A stretch of 64,000 nt of DNA, from assembly GCF_032362555.1 (NCBI RefSeq), contig NC_083507.1:8435001-8499000 (forward strand), written 5' to 3'. Shown one piece after another: positions 12,611 through 22,310 of this stretch. The position numbers and the translations under genes are program-made. How positions within the stretch are numbered: the stretch's first letter is position 1; every line of letters begins with the position of its first letter. The notes below the pieces were generated by a model, which saw only the letters and a program-made list of their open reading frames with translations, was not told where the DNA came from and did no database searches. Source of the stretch: Amyelois transitella (Eukaryota; Arthropoda; Insecta; Lepidoptera; Pyralidae).

Positions 12611-12766
12611 TTGTTGATATAATACACAGTGATATAATTTAATATACAAGTAAATATTCTGTAAAAATTTTAAGTGTTTTAACTTTTATTACACTTAATT
12701 TCCTCTTCAATTATTATTTTTTTAGTAAATGTCAGCTTTATATATCACGGTTTATGAAATATAGGA

Positions 12767-13698
12767 TGTGGCTACCAGCATACTTACCATCAAGTACCAA
12801 CATACTTACCAACAAGATTACCTTACCCATTACCGAGCACAACCATTACCTTCATAATATTTACCATTAAATTACAATACCTTACCAGGATATAATAGAT
12901 ATAATACATATATATATAAGAGATGAATAAAACAAATCAAGCACTTTAATATCATGCCGACTTCGTTGCCCAGAAACCAGAAGAAGCTAGTTCTGAAAAG
13001 AACTGTTTGTGAGCGCGTGCACATTGACATGCCACACATCGTGCATCAGCAGTTCTTCCAGGCAGCATCAGCATCTTCACACGCCAATTGTTCACACTGC
13101 ATTATTGTCCATCGGATCTCCGTCCGAAACAACACAAGTCAAGAGTTCGACGCACACACTGCACTTCGCGCGAGCTTCACGAGCGCGACCTCACGCCGCA
13201 AGTTCAAATTCACACTGAGGCGGGGAGCAAGCAGCAAGACGGTTTTATACGCAAGCAAGTTTCGCCCAACAAACATCGCGTGCACACCGCACGTGGCGCC
13301 CTCGGCGCGCCTGCGGCCGCACCGGGCGTCACAGAAACTCAAGCTCGACACGTGTAGCGGAAACGAGACGGAGCTATCCAGACTCAAGAGACAGCAATGC
13401 AAAATTCTCAGAAATCTATGCAAATCCATTTTATTATCCTCAAAAACTTTTAGATAGATTTCCTATTGTAAATACGCTCACACTATTGGCTATAATTCCA
13501 TATTTCTGATTTGTTAAAAATAACTTCTCTTCATCATTGGTAATAATTCCGTATTTTTGATTCGTCCTTGCATTTTCCTTTGTAAATAGTTTTATATAAA
13601 TATGTCCAACTTTTGTAAATAAATCATTCCATTCTCACCTTCTGAAACGGAGTATTATTCTAAACTACAAACCCTGGAGAATCTCTCTCTCTCCAAAT
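12767..13698 (+). repeat. 5' long terminal repeat
   Basis: 932 bp starting TGTGGCTACCAGCATACTTA. It contains a TATATATATAAGAG box near 12905-12918 and AATAAA near 13617, which are plausible promoter and poly(A) signals. A 167-codon frame (12954-13457) occurs in both LTRs, but its composition tracks the local GC-rich stretch and I do not regard it as a gene. Confidence 0.9.
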
Positions 13699-13716
13699 TG
13701 GTGACCTCCGACTGAA
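13699..13716 (+). other. Primer-binding site, tRNA-Trp-like
   Basis: TGGTGACCTCCGAC directly follows the 5' LTR. It starts with TGG (complement of CCA) and resembles the 3' end complement of insect tRNA-Trp (TGGTGACCCCGAC) with one extra or changed base. tRNA-Trp priming is known for CsRn1-type elements. Confidence 0.6.
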
Positions 13717-13826
13717 CAACAACAAGAAGAAGAATCCCTGCTCGTCGGCCCAGCGGAAAAATTCCTGAAAAAAGAAAAAATTCAACGCGGAATCTCTGCC
13801 CGACTGCAACAAAAAAAGGAATCAAC

Positions 13827-14738
13827 ATGGACGCCGAAAAATCTGCCGCAAATGCCGCCGCCGCCGCCGCATCGCAGTCCACACAGCCCAATCCAGCCCA
13901 CGTTCACAACCAGCCCGAAATCGCCAACATATCCCTCGCTCTGCGGATACCACCATTCTGGCGCGACCGACCACGTCTATGGTTCTACAGTTTCGAGGCT
14001 GCCACCCACGAACAAAAGAAGGGTGAACAAAAGATGGCGCAGATGGTCATCGCTCGTCTAGAAAAACAAGATATAGAGCAAATCAGCGACCTCCTCTACA
14101 ATCCGCCAGAGACGAACCCATACCAGGCTATCAAAGAGCGTCTCATCACCGCCTACGAAGAATCGGACAGCCGGCAATTCCAAAAGCTTCTGTCCGAAAT
14201 GGAACTAGGCGACCAGAAGCCGACCCACCTACTACGACGGATGCGCGATCTCGCTCGAGACAGAATTCCCGACTCCACACTACGACTCATGTGGACCAAC
14301 CACCTACCGGCACATATTCGCTCTGTCCTCGCCGTAAGCGAATCGTTCAGCACGACAACCGCACTAGAAGAGCTTGCCCTACTTGCCGACAAAATGATGG
14401 AGCAACATCGGGAAATTTCCGCCATCAACATAACCACGTCGTCACAATCATCATCACAAGCCCAGTCACCATCGCAACAGTCAGATACACAATTTCTCAT
14501 CAACGAATTACGAAAACTTTCCGTCGAAATCGCAGAACTGAAGTCAAGACCGCCATACAACAACAACAATTATCGAAGAAATCGATCCCAGTCCCGGAAC
14601 CGCAACTATTCTCGTCCCAACTCACGAGACAATTCGCCATCGCCGTATTGTTTTTACCATCGACGTTTTGGAGCACAAGCGAGAAAATGTACATCGCCCT
14701 GTTCCTACATCACGAAAACCGAGAAGCCGGAAAACTAG
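13827..14738 (+). CDS. gag: Gag polyprotein of the Gypsy-type element
   Basis: 303 codons, ATG at 13827. An Ala-rich start leads into the capsid-like segment with IPPFWRDRPRLWFYSFEA, typical of insect Gypsy Gag proteins (a variant of the PPFWxxxPxxWF pattern). A helical capsid core follows (PYQAIKERLITAYEESDSRQ), then a Ser/Gln linker, an Arg/Asn-rich basic stretch and the unusual Cys/His box CFYHRRFGAQARKCTSPC in place of the standard CCHC knuckle. That box is what I associate with CsRn1-clade elements. Gag packages the element RNA into particles. The frame overlaps pol, which lies in the -1 frame. Confidence 0.88.
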   Translation: MDAEKSAANAAAAAASQSTQPNPAHVHNQPEIANISLALRIPPFWRDRPRLWFYSFEAATHEQKKGEQKMAQMVIARLEKQDIEQISDLLYNPPETNPYQAIKERLITAYEESDSRQFQKLLSEMELGDQKPTHLLRRMRDLARDRIPDSTLRLMWTNHLPAHIRSVLAVSESFSTTTALEELALLADKMMEQHREISAINITTSSQSSSQAQSPSQQSDTQFLINELRKLSVEIAELKSRPPYNNNNYRRNRSQSRNRNYSRPNSRDNSPSPYCFYHRRFGAQARKCTSPCSYITKTEKPEN

Positions 14739-17700
14739 ACCGAACGTTGGCCGAGGCGGAACCCAGCGTTCTCCCATGTACATACCGCCTATTCGTCACA
14801 GATAAAAAGACTGGTTTATCTTTCCTGGTGGACACCGGTGCGAACATTTCGGCTATACCTAGGCTAAAAACCAGCCTAACTAAGCCGCTACCCTACAAGC
14901 TATATGCCGCCAACAACACCGTCATATCAACATACGGCGAAAAAACACTCGAACTCGATCTCAACCTACGTCGTCCATACAAGTGGAAATTCATCGTCGC
15001 AGACGTATCAAAACCGATCCTGGGAGCCGATTTTCTCAAACATCATCAACTCATCGTCGATCTCAAAAACAAAAGACTAATCGACAACGTTACAAGTCTA
15101 AAGGTCAACGCCCCTGTTCGAGCAACATCTGTACCTACAATACGCAGTATAGACTCGAATAATTCGTATCACGCGATACTCGCCGATTATCCCGGAATTA
15201 CTCGTCTCACCGCCATGAATATCAACAATAGCAAGATCAACGTTCAACATTACATCGAAACTGAAGGTCAACCTGTTCACTGCCGAGCTCGTCCCATACC
15301 ACCTCATCGCTACGAGAAAGTCAAACAAGAGTTCCAAAACATGATCGAACAAGGACTTTGTCGACCCAGCAAGAGCCCATGGTCATCACCACTTCACGTC
15401 GTACCAAAGAAGAACGGAGACATCAGAGTCTGTGGTGATTATCGCCGTCTCAACGCGATCACCAAACCCGACCGCTATCCAGTACCAAGGGTTAAAGACT
15501 TCACCTACCAGCTTGCCGGGAAGACCATATTCTCAGTTTTGGATTTAAATCGAGCTTATCAACAACTGATGGTTCGTGAGGAAGACATCGAGAAGACAGC
15601 CATCATCACACCGATGGGACTATTCGAATTCCCACGAATGTGTCCAGGTCTCAAGAACGCAGGTCAAACCTTCCAACGTTTCATCCACCAAGTACTCAGA
15701 GGACAACCTTTCGTCTTTCCATTCATCGACGACGTACTCATAGCATCAGAAAACGAAACCCAGCACCGTGAACACCTACGGCAAGTACTCGAACGACTTG
15801 AAGAACATGGCATTACCATCAATCCTGCAAAATGTCACTTTGGCCAACCCGAAGTAAAGTTCTTGGGCTACATCGTATCCAAAGATGGTATCAAACCACC
15901 AGCTGAAAAGGTAGACATCATCTCAAAATACCCCAAGCCCAACACTATCGAAGAACTACGTCGTTTTCTCGGTATGTTGAATTTCTACCGCGATCACATA
16001 CCTAACGCCGCATCTATCCAAGCACCACTCAATGCACATCTCCACAACGTCAAGAAACGTGACAAAACCGTCATACAATGGACACAAGAATCATCGGACG
16101 CATTCGAAGCATGTAAAAACAGCATATGCAACGCTGCTTTACTCGCCCACCCGTCCCACGATGCTACTTACGCCCTATTTTGCGACGCTTCGGATAAATC
16201 AGCTGGCGCCGTGCTACAACAATACATCGACGAAAAATGGCAACCACTTGGCTATTTTTCTAAGAAGTTTTCCAGCGCACAAACAAAATATTCAACATAC
16301 GACAGAGAACTACAAGCAATCTACATGGCCGTCAAACACTTCCGAAAAATGTTCGAGGGACGTCCACTGATAATTTTCACCGATCACAAACCTCTTACGT
16401 TCGCTATGCACAAAATAACGTCGACTACAGAAACGCCACGCCGTACCCGACAACTCCTATTCATCAGTGAGTTCACAACCGATATACGCCATGTGAGCGG
16501 AAAAAATAACATCGTAGCCGATGCCCTAAGTCGAATAGAAGCAGTGTCATTCCCGTCTACAATCAATTACGAAGAAATTGCAAAAGCCCAACACGAAGAC
16601 ACATCTGTACCCGACTTACAAAAACAAGACAACATCTGTCTCAAGAAAATCATCATTCCCAACACCGACGTCGAACTCTACTGCGAAACATCAACATCGA
16701 ACATACGACCATACATCCCCGAACAATATCGTGAAGAAGTATTCAAGAGTGTACACAACATCAACCACCCCGGTACACGCACAACACGGAAGATGGCATC
16801 TCAAAAATATTTTTGGCCGTCAATGAATAGCGACATCTCAAGATGGACGAAAAGCTGCATCGATTGTCAAAAAAACAAGATTCAACGCCATACCTATAGC
16901 GAAGTATCGAAATTCCCGCAAACTGAACGTTTTCGACACGTACACGTGGACATCGTCGGACCGCTACCTACGACGTCTCAAGGTTATCGCTACCTAGTAA
17001 CCATGATTGACCGCGAAACGAAATGGCCCGAAGCAATACCTACCGAAGAAATAACAGCTGACAAAGTTACCGAAGTAATTTACAACCACTGGATTACGAG
17101 ATTCGGATGCCCTACAACACTCACCAGCGACCAAGGTCGTCAGTTCGAAAGTCAACTTTTCAACAACCTTATGAAGCTTATGGGAATCACGAAAAATCGC
17201 ACAACGGCATACCATCCGCAATCAAACGGTATCGTCGAACGCTGGCACAGAACACTGAAGACCGCACTACGCACCCGGCTATCAAGTTCAAGGTCATGGA
17301 TCGACGAGTTACCTACAGTCCTATTCGGATTACGCGCCACCCTACGCACAGACGCTGAAGTTAGCCCAGCCGAACTCACATATGGCTATAACTTACGTCT
17401 ACCGGGTGAATTTTTTACTACGTCATCAATACCCACATCAATGGACTACAACTTCGTCGAAAAACTACGATCTACCATCAAAGAACATAGCCCGCAACAG
17501 TCAACAATACATCACAACAGCAATCCACGCATCTTCATTCACAAAGATCTACAAGATTGCACACACGTATTTGTTCGTGTCGACGCCGTTAAGAAGTCAC
17601 TTCAATCACCATACGAAGGCCCTTATCGAGTTATCAAGAGACTAACGGACAAGTACTACACAATTCAACTACCGGATCGCGAGTCAAACATTTCAATAGA

Positions 17701-17944
17701 CCGACTCAAGCCTGCCTACCTATTGCAAGACGACGACATCGCAAATTCATCAACAATGTCAACACAAGTTCAAGCTCAAGCTACACTAGGTCAAGGTCAA
17801 GCTATCACTAAGGCACAGGCGCAAGAAAGTACCTCACCACAGAAAATTCCCGCTCCGGTCAATACGAGCAACATGACGCCACAACAAACGGATAAGAAAA
17901 CTCGTGTCGGCCGTGCCGTCAGGTTGCCGGTACGTTTCACTTGA
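14690..17944 (+). CDS. pol: Pol polyprotein: protease, reverse transcriptase, RNase H, integrase
   Basis: An uninterrupted -1 frame relative to gag. It is open from 14291, but recognisable pol sequence starts near the gag end. In order: aspartic protease (FLVDTGANISAIPR), reverse transcriptase with FIDDVLIAS as the catalytic YxDD-type box, RNase H (LFCDASDKSAGAVLQQ), and integrase with an HNINH...CIDC zinc motif and DDE residues in VDIVGPLP, TSDQGRQF and GIVERWHRTLK. A GPY/F-type module (YEGPYRVIKRL) closes it; no chromodomain is seen. All catalytic motifs are present, so the copy may be competent. Expression presumably needs -1 frameshifting in the 14690-14738 overlap. No canonical slippery heptamer stands out; GGAAAAC at 14729-14735, just before the gag stop, is the nearest candidate. 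Confidence 0.9.
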   Translation, partial: YIALFLHHENREAGKLDRTLAEAEPSVLPCTYRLFVTDKKTGLSFLVDTGANISAIPRLKTSLTKPLPYKLYAANNTVISTYGEKTLELDLNLRRPYKWKFIVADVSKPILGADFLKHHQLIVDLKNKRLIDNVTSLKVNAPVRATSVPTIRSIDSNNSYHAILADYPGITRLTAMNINNSKINVQHYIETEGQPVHCRARPIPPHRYEKVKQEFQNMIEQGLCRPSKSPWSSPLHVVPKKNGDIRVCGDYRRLNAITKPDRYPVPRVKDFTYQLAGKTIFSVLDLNRAYQQLMVREEDIEKTAIITPMGLFEFPRMCPGLKNAGQTFQRFIHQVLRGQPFVFPFIDDVLIASENETQHREHLRQVLERLEEHGITINPAKCHFGQPEVKFLGYIVSKDGIKPPAEKVDIISKYPKPNTIEELRRFLGMLNFYRDHIPNAASIQAPLNAHLHNVKKRDKTVIQWTQESSDAFEACKNSICNAALLAHPSHDATYALFCDASDKSAGAVLQQYIDEKWQPLGYFSKKFSSAQTKYSTYDRELQAIYMAVKHFRKMFEGRPLIIFTDHKPLTFAMHKITSTTETPRRTRQLLFISEFTTDIRHVSGKNNIVADALSRIEAVSFPSTINYEEIAKAQHEDTSVPDLQKQDNICLKKIIIPNTDVELYCETSTSNIRPYIPEQYREEVFKSVHNINHPGTRTTRKMASQKYFWPSMNSDISRWTKSCIDCQKNKIQRHTYSEVSKFPQTERFRHVHVDIVGPLPTTSQGYRYLVTMIDRETKWPEAIPTEEITADKVTEVIYNHWITRFGCPTTLTSDQGRQFESQLFNNLMKLMGITKNRTTAYHPQSNGIVERWHRTLKTALRTRLSSSRSWIDELPTVLFGLRATLRTDAEVSPAELTYGYNLRLPGEFFTTSSIPTSMDYNFVEKLRSTIKEHSPQQSTIHHNSNPRIFIHKDLQDCTHVFVRVDAVKKSLQSPYEGPYRVIKRLTDKYYTIQLPDRESNISIDRLKPAYLLQDDDIANSSTMSTQVQAQATLGQGQAITKAQAQESTSPQKIPAPVNTSNMTPQQTDKKTRVGRAVRLPVRFT

Positions 17945-17954
17945 GGGGGAGTAC
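17942..17954 (+). other. Polypurine tract
   Basis: TGAGGGGGAGTAC lies directly before the 3' LTR; the GAGGGGGAG core is the expected plus-strand primer. Confidence 0.65.
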
Positions 17955-18886
17955 TGTGGCTACCAGCATACTTACCATCAAGTACCAACATACTTACCAA
18001 CAAGATTACCTTACCCATTACCGAGCACAACCATTACCTTCATAATATTTACCATTAAATTACAATACCTTACCAGGATATAATAGATATAATACATATA
18101 TATATAAGAGATGAATAAAACAAATCAAGCACTTTAATATCATGCCGACTTCGTTGCCCAGAAACCAGAAGAAGCTAGTTCTGAAAAGAACTGTTTGTGA
18201 GCGCGTGCACATTGACATGCCACACATCGTGCATCAGCAGTTCTTCCAGGCAGCATCAGCATCTTCACACGCCAATTGTTCACACTGCATTATTGTCCAT
18301 CGGATCTCCGTCCGAAACAACACAAGTCAAGAGTTCGACGCACACACTGCACTTCGCGCGAGCTTCACGAGCGCGACCTCACGCCGCAAGTTCAAATTCA
18401 CACTGAGGCGGGGAGCAAGCAGCAAGACGGTTTTATACGCAAGCAAGTTTCGCCCAACAAACATCGCGTGCACACCGCACGTGGCGCCCTCGGCGCGCCT
18501 GCGGCCGCACCGGGCGTCACAGAAACTCAAGCTCGACACGTGTAGCGGAAACGAGACGGAGCTATCCAGACTCAAGAGACAGCAATGCAAAATTCTCAGA
18601 AATCTATGCAAATCCATTTTATTATCCTCAAAAACTTTTAGATAGATTTCCTATTGTAAATACGCTCACACTATTGGCTATAATTCCATATTTCTGATTT
18701 GTTAAAAATAACTTCTCTTCATCATTGGTAATAATTCCGTATTTTTGATTCGTCCTTGCATTTTCCTTTGTAAATAGTTTTATATAAATATGTCCAACTT
18801 TTGTAAATAAATCATTCCATTCTCACCTTCTGAAACGGAGTATTATTCTAAACTACAAACCCTGGAGAATCTCTCTCTCTCCAAAT
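17955..18886 (+). repeat. 3' long terminal repeat
   Basis: Same 932-bp sequence as the 5' LTR; no difference was seen in the blocks I compared. It is oriented toward the E2F8 gene, whose start codon is at 19573. Confidence 0.9.
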
Positions 18887-18890
18887 AGGA

Positions 18891-18975
18891 TGATGACAGT
18901 CAGACGGACAGACGGCGGAGACTCAGGAATAGGGTCCCGTTTACCTTTTAGGCACGGGACTCTAAAAACGATACC
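18891..18975. repeat. Older interspersed repeat interrupted by the retrotransposon
   Basis: The AGGGTCCCGTTTACC...ACGGGACTCTAAAAACG stretch resembles a repeat I recall as widespread in Lepidoptera. The LTR element abuts its left edge, suggesting insertion into or next to it. Family uncertain. Confidence 0.35.
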
Positions 18976-19284
18976 TATCTAACTACGTAATAAACGGGAT
19001 TAAACAAAACAGAAAATGTTATGTGATTATGTCAAAACATTGTCAAAGTTACTATACTCGTAGTCTTCACAATCTGCCGAGAAGGCGAGAAAATCATGAG
19101 AAGCGTGAATGTGAACACAGACATATAAATATAATGTTCTTAAATCAGTGGTGTGGATCCTGCGAGTATGTAGCGCGCATAAAAAATAAAAATCAAGACT
19201 GACTTTTGTTTGATTTGATTTTGATTGACGGAATTTTGAATTCGAATCTTCGTTTCGTTCGCTTCCGATTCCGTCCGATCTGTC

Positions 19285-19312
19285 GATGGCGTTTTCGCGT
19301 CCCTCGCGCGCA
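19285..19312 (+). promoter_or_regulatory. E2F-like sites in the E2F8 5' region
   Basis: GGCGTTTTCGCGTCCCTCGC contains TTTTCGCG, close to the E2F consensus TTTSSCGC, in a local GC-rich patch about 270 bp before the start codon. E2F7/8 genes are E2F-regulated in other animals. Site function is inferred. Confidence 0.3.
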
Positions 19313-19572
19313 TTTTATGGCTGTCAAAATTGTTTATTGTTAGGTTACGTTAATCATTTCTATAAAATTTAGATTTTATCATGTTATTATTAGTTAATTC
19401 TATTAAATATAGATTCTAAAGATCTCAGATTGTGAACGAAAATGTTTTTTTCTTATAATTTATTCTTGTTACATTCATGATATTCCTAAGAAGCAACCAA
19501 CTGGATTTCAAGTTCTGTGAAAAAATACGCGAATATTTTGTGGTTGTGATTATCGCATAATGATAACCAACG

Positions 19573-20794
19573 ATGTATGAAGATGAAAACTTAACTTGTA
19601 CTCCAAAGCGAAGTGCGCTTTCTGAAGTTACGAACTCTACAAATTATGTGTCCCCAAATGCTAACCTCAAGCTACTTACTAGTGTTGCGTTACAGTACCC
19701 AACGCCACCACCAAGTACAGTACACCGTAAAGAGAAGTCCCTTCAAATACTTTGCGATAGGTAAATTTCTTTCGTATGCTCTATTAACGTCTGCCAGCGT
19801 ATGTTATATTGTTGAAAAAATTTAAGCACTGTAAACTTTCATTCAAATTTGCATATAAGATTTTGAATAAAAAAAAATTGAAATTGCATTTTGAATTTAC
19901 AGATTTCTTTGTCTGTTTCCTCTACATGGTAATGGACCTATTGAACTCCAACTGGACACTACAGCAGCCAGACTGGGTGTGGAAAAACGACGCATGTATG
20001 ATATAATAAACATCTTAGAAGCAATGCAATGTGCTGTTCATAGAAGAAAAAACACATATCTTTGGTATGGAGGATCAAGACTCAATTCATTCTTAAAAGT
20101 TCTAAAAAAGGAAGGTGAAAACTTGAAGCTGTCTGATGCTTTGCGTGGTAGAGCACCAAAACCTCCTACACCAAAACACAAAACCCTTGGAATTCTGGCC
20201 CAGAGGTTCTTGATGTTGTTCTTAGTAGAACCTCCTGTAAGTATATTTTTCTCTTTCTAAAAAGAAAGCATACATTTAAACTTTGTGTTAATAAAAATAT
20301 TTTCATTTCAGAACACACTAATAAATTTGGAAATGGCAGTACGTGTACTGATTGACACAGCTTACAAAAACAAAACTGTGTTGTCTCCAGAGCAGCAGGA
20401 TCGTCAACACAAGTCTAAAGTTAGGCGGCTTTATGATATTGCCAATGTTTTCATATCTGTCGGTCTCATAGAGAAAGTTTCTGGCAATTCAATACTAAAG
20501 AAACCAGTCTTCAAATATGTAGGGCCATTCAAAACTAAAAAATCTGACAAAGTTTTGGTGTCAACACCTTCTCCTATAACCTCACTGGTGGTTATAGATA
20601 GCCAGAAGACACCACCTTTCCAAGTATTTGCGGGTAGATCCAAAAGAAAACTAGAATTCTCAACTCCAAATTTGTGCAAAGAACTGAAGCTTGGGGTCAC
20701 CACTCCACCGCACACACCCACACACAAATGGGATGAAATTTTGCTGGTGGCAGACATGGAACTGACTAAAATTAATAATGGAATACCATTGTGA
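19573..20794 (+). CDS. E2f8: Atypical E2F transcription factor (E2F7/8 type)
   Basis: Three exons, 19573-19760, 19903-20236 and 20312-20794 (stop TGA), 334 residues. There are two winged-helix E2F DNA-binding domains. Domain 1, about residues 53-119, contains RKEKSLQILCDRFLCLFP and GVEKRRMYDIINILEAM. Domain 2, about 154-245, contains KTLGILAQRFLMLFLV and KVRRLYDIANVFISVGLIEK. The RRxYDIxNVL motif in both, and no dimerisation, marked-box or Rb-binding segment, place it with E2F7/E2F8. These bind E2F sites without DP and repress cell-cycle genes and support endocycles in other animals. Vertebrate members are more than 800 residues; this one keeps little beyond the two domains and a Thr/Pro-rich tail (TPPHTPTHKW). 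The start codon is the first ATG in frame. Converges with the PRA1 gene. Confidence 0.92.
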
Positions 20795-21724
20795 TTTTAC
20801 ATTAGATTATAGAAAATTAAATGATATTTTTAGACAGATATTTCTATACTTAGTCTTCCAGGGGATGTATATGTAAAGTTTTATGTAGGTATGTATATCA
20901 AATTAACAAACATTATATTATAGATAGATACGTAGTAGTTCTAGAAGCCATGTTCCTATGTTTATATTATGTTGAAAAAATATTACTGTCCGAGACATTG
21001 TTTTAAATGGTGCAATTTGAAGATATATAATTTGCTAAAGCTAAAAAATTATGAAATTTATAGTACTTTATTTAAAAAAATATATTATTTTTGCATTTTA
21101 TGTTATATTAGGGAATCATATGACAAAGTTTGGATCATTATGCTAGAATTTGTTATGTTTGTACAAAATTAAAGACTGTTGACTAAATACCCAATTTTAT
21201 AAATTAAAAAACTAATGGTAACCAAATATGACGAAATTGTGTTTTATATTTGGGGAAATATATCGGTTAGCTTGTACCCCTGGGAGCCTTGACTGACCTT
21301 CTTTAGTGAGTTATTATAACACTTGACAAATTTAAATGCATTATATTACTTATGTTTTTCTTAAAAGTTAGCTTGTTTATGATAGTTATGGTTTTAAACA
21401 TATTAAATGATACAAATTATTATTTCCTGCACATTCAGTCACATATTTTCATTTTGTATAGAAAGTATAACAGGGCCTTTGGCTATGTTAAAATTAGATT
21501 TGTTCTTGCATTGCATTTATTATGACATTGTAATTATTGGTTTATTATTTTATGAGTTACATCTTAAATCAATGTCAATACAAAATGAAAATATTATAAA
21601 CATTGTAAAGTTTATAAAAGGTTGCTTTTTATTTTATATTTTGTTATAAGCTATAAGTTCTATTAAACATCATCATGAAATATTTCTTTTTTTTTATCAA
21701 AAGGCAAAGGTTTCTTTTTAAATC
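20795..21724. other. 3' UTR / intergenic space between E2F8 and PRA1
   Basis: Very AT-rich, with no coding frame or repeat family I can support. ATTAAA at about 21167 could be the E2F8 poly(A) signal. Confidence 0.4.
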
Positions 21725-21730
21725 TTTATT
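21725..21730 (-). terminator. poly(A) signal candidate of the PRA1 gene
   Basis: AATAAA on the minus strand, about 580 bp after the stop codon at 22311. Confidence 0.4.
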
Positions 21731-22310
21731 TACATATGTAACACACAAAAATACAAAGTTTTTAAACTAGTTTACCGTAAAAATAAAATTACACATTTAA
21801 GTTTTATTTACAGACATGAGATTTAAGAACCAACAAATGTTATATACATATTTTTTTAGATAACATTAATAAATCCGTTTAAAACATTTCAATAAAATAA
21901 TAAAAATTAACTCTTAATTCATACATACATAACTCAGTAAGAAATAAATATAAACTTATTTTTTTTATTTTACCTATAATGGTTTCGTTTAGTAGGTGTC
22001 ATTCTTTTCTTCAGGTAATAAAATTTTGATTACAATGATATAAAAAATATTTCATGCATCCTATGATTTTTGTGTTCCGTTCAGCTCAATTTTAAATAAA
22101 GGTCTTCATCTATCTGAGACTGCTGCTGAAAATCAACTGACCGGTTTGAAATTACAAAGTTGTTTAGTCACTGATCAATCTAATTCATACGCCTAACTGT
22201 ACCAAAGCACACATTAGGTTTTATGAATCAAATGCACAACTAGAATTATTAATAACGGTGGGGCCCTGCAAACGGTCAGGCTGCGGCAGGTACAATGGAA
22301 GGTGGCCGGG

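Larger units (their letters stand above)
12767..18886 (+). mobile_element. Full-length Gypsy-type LTR retrotransposon (probably CsRn1/Kabuki-like)
   Basis: About 6.1 kb with two 932-bp LTRs (12767-13698, 17955-18886), a primer-binding site, gag, pol and a polypurine tract. The flanks share ATAGGA at both ends, so the target duplication is 4-6 bp (AGGA at 12763-12766 and 18887-18890 if the LTR ends in AAAT). The LTRs are identical wherever I compared them, and gag and pol have no internal stops, so insertion looks very recent. The Gag C-terminal motif CFYHRRFGAQARKC and a tRNA-Trp-like primer site suggest the CsRn1 clade. There is no envelope frame, so this is a retrotransposon rather than an errantivirus. 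It is inserted in an older repeat upstream of the E2F8 gene, in the same orientation. Confidence 0.9.

Noticed and set aside
12954-13457. 167-codon frame within the 5' LTR (and again at 18142-18645)
   Set aside because: It lies in U3/R-like LTR sequence, overlaps competing frames on both strands in the same GC-rich patch and has no domain. LTR sequence explains it.
14153-14569. 138-codon minus-strand frame opposite gag, and similar shadows opposite pol
   Set aside because: They mirror codon bias of the true plus-strand genes and have Ser/Cys/Arg-rich compositions typical of antisense shadows.
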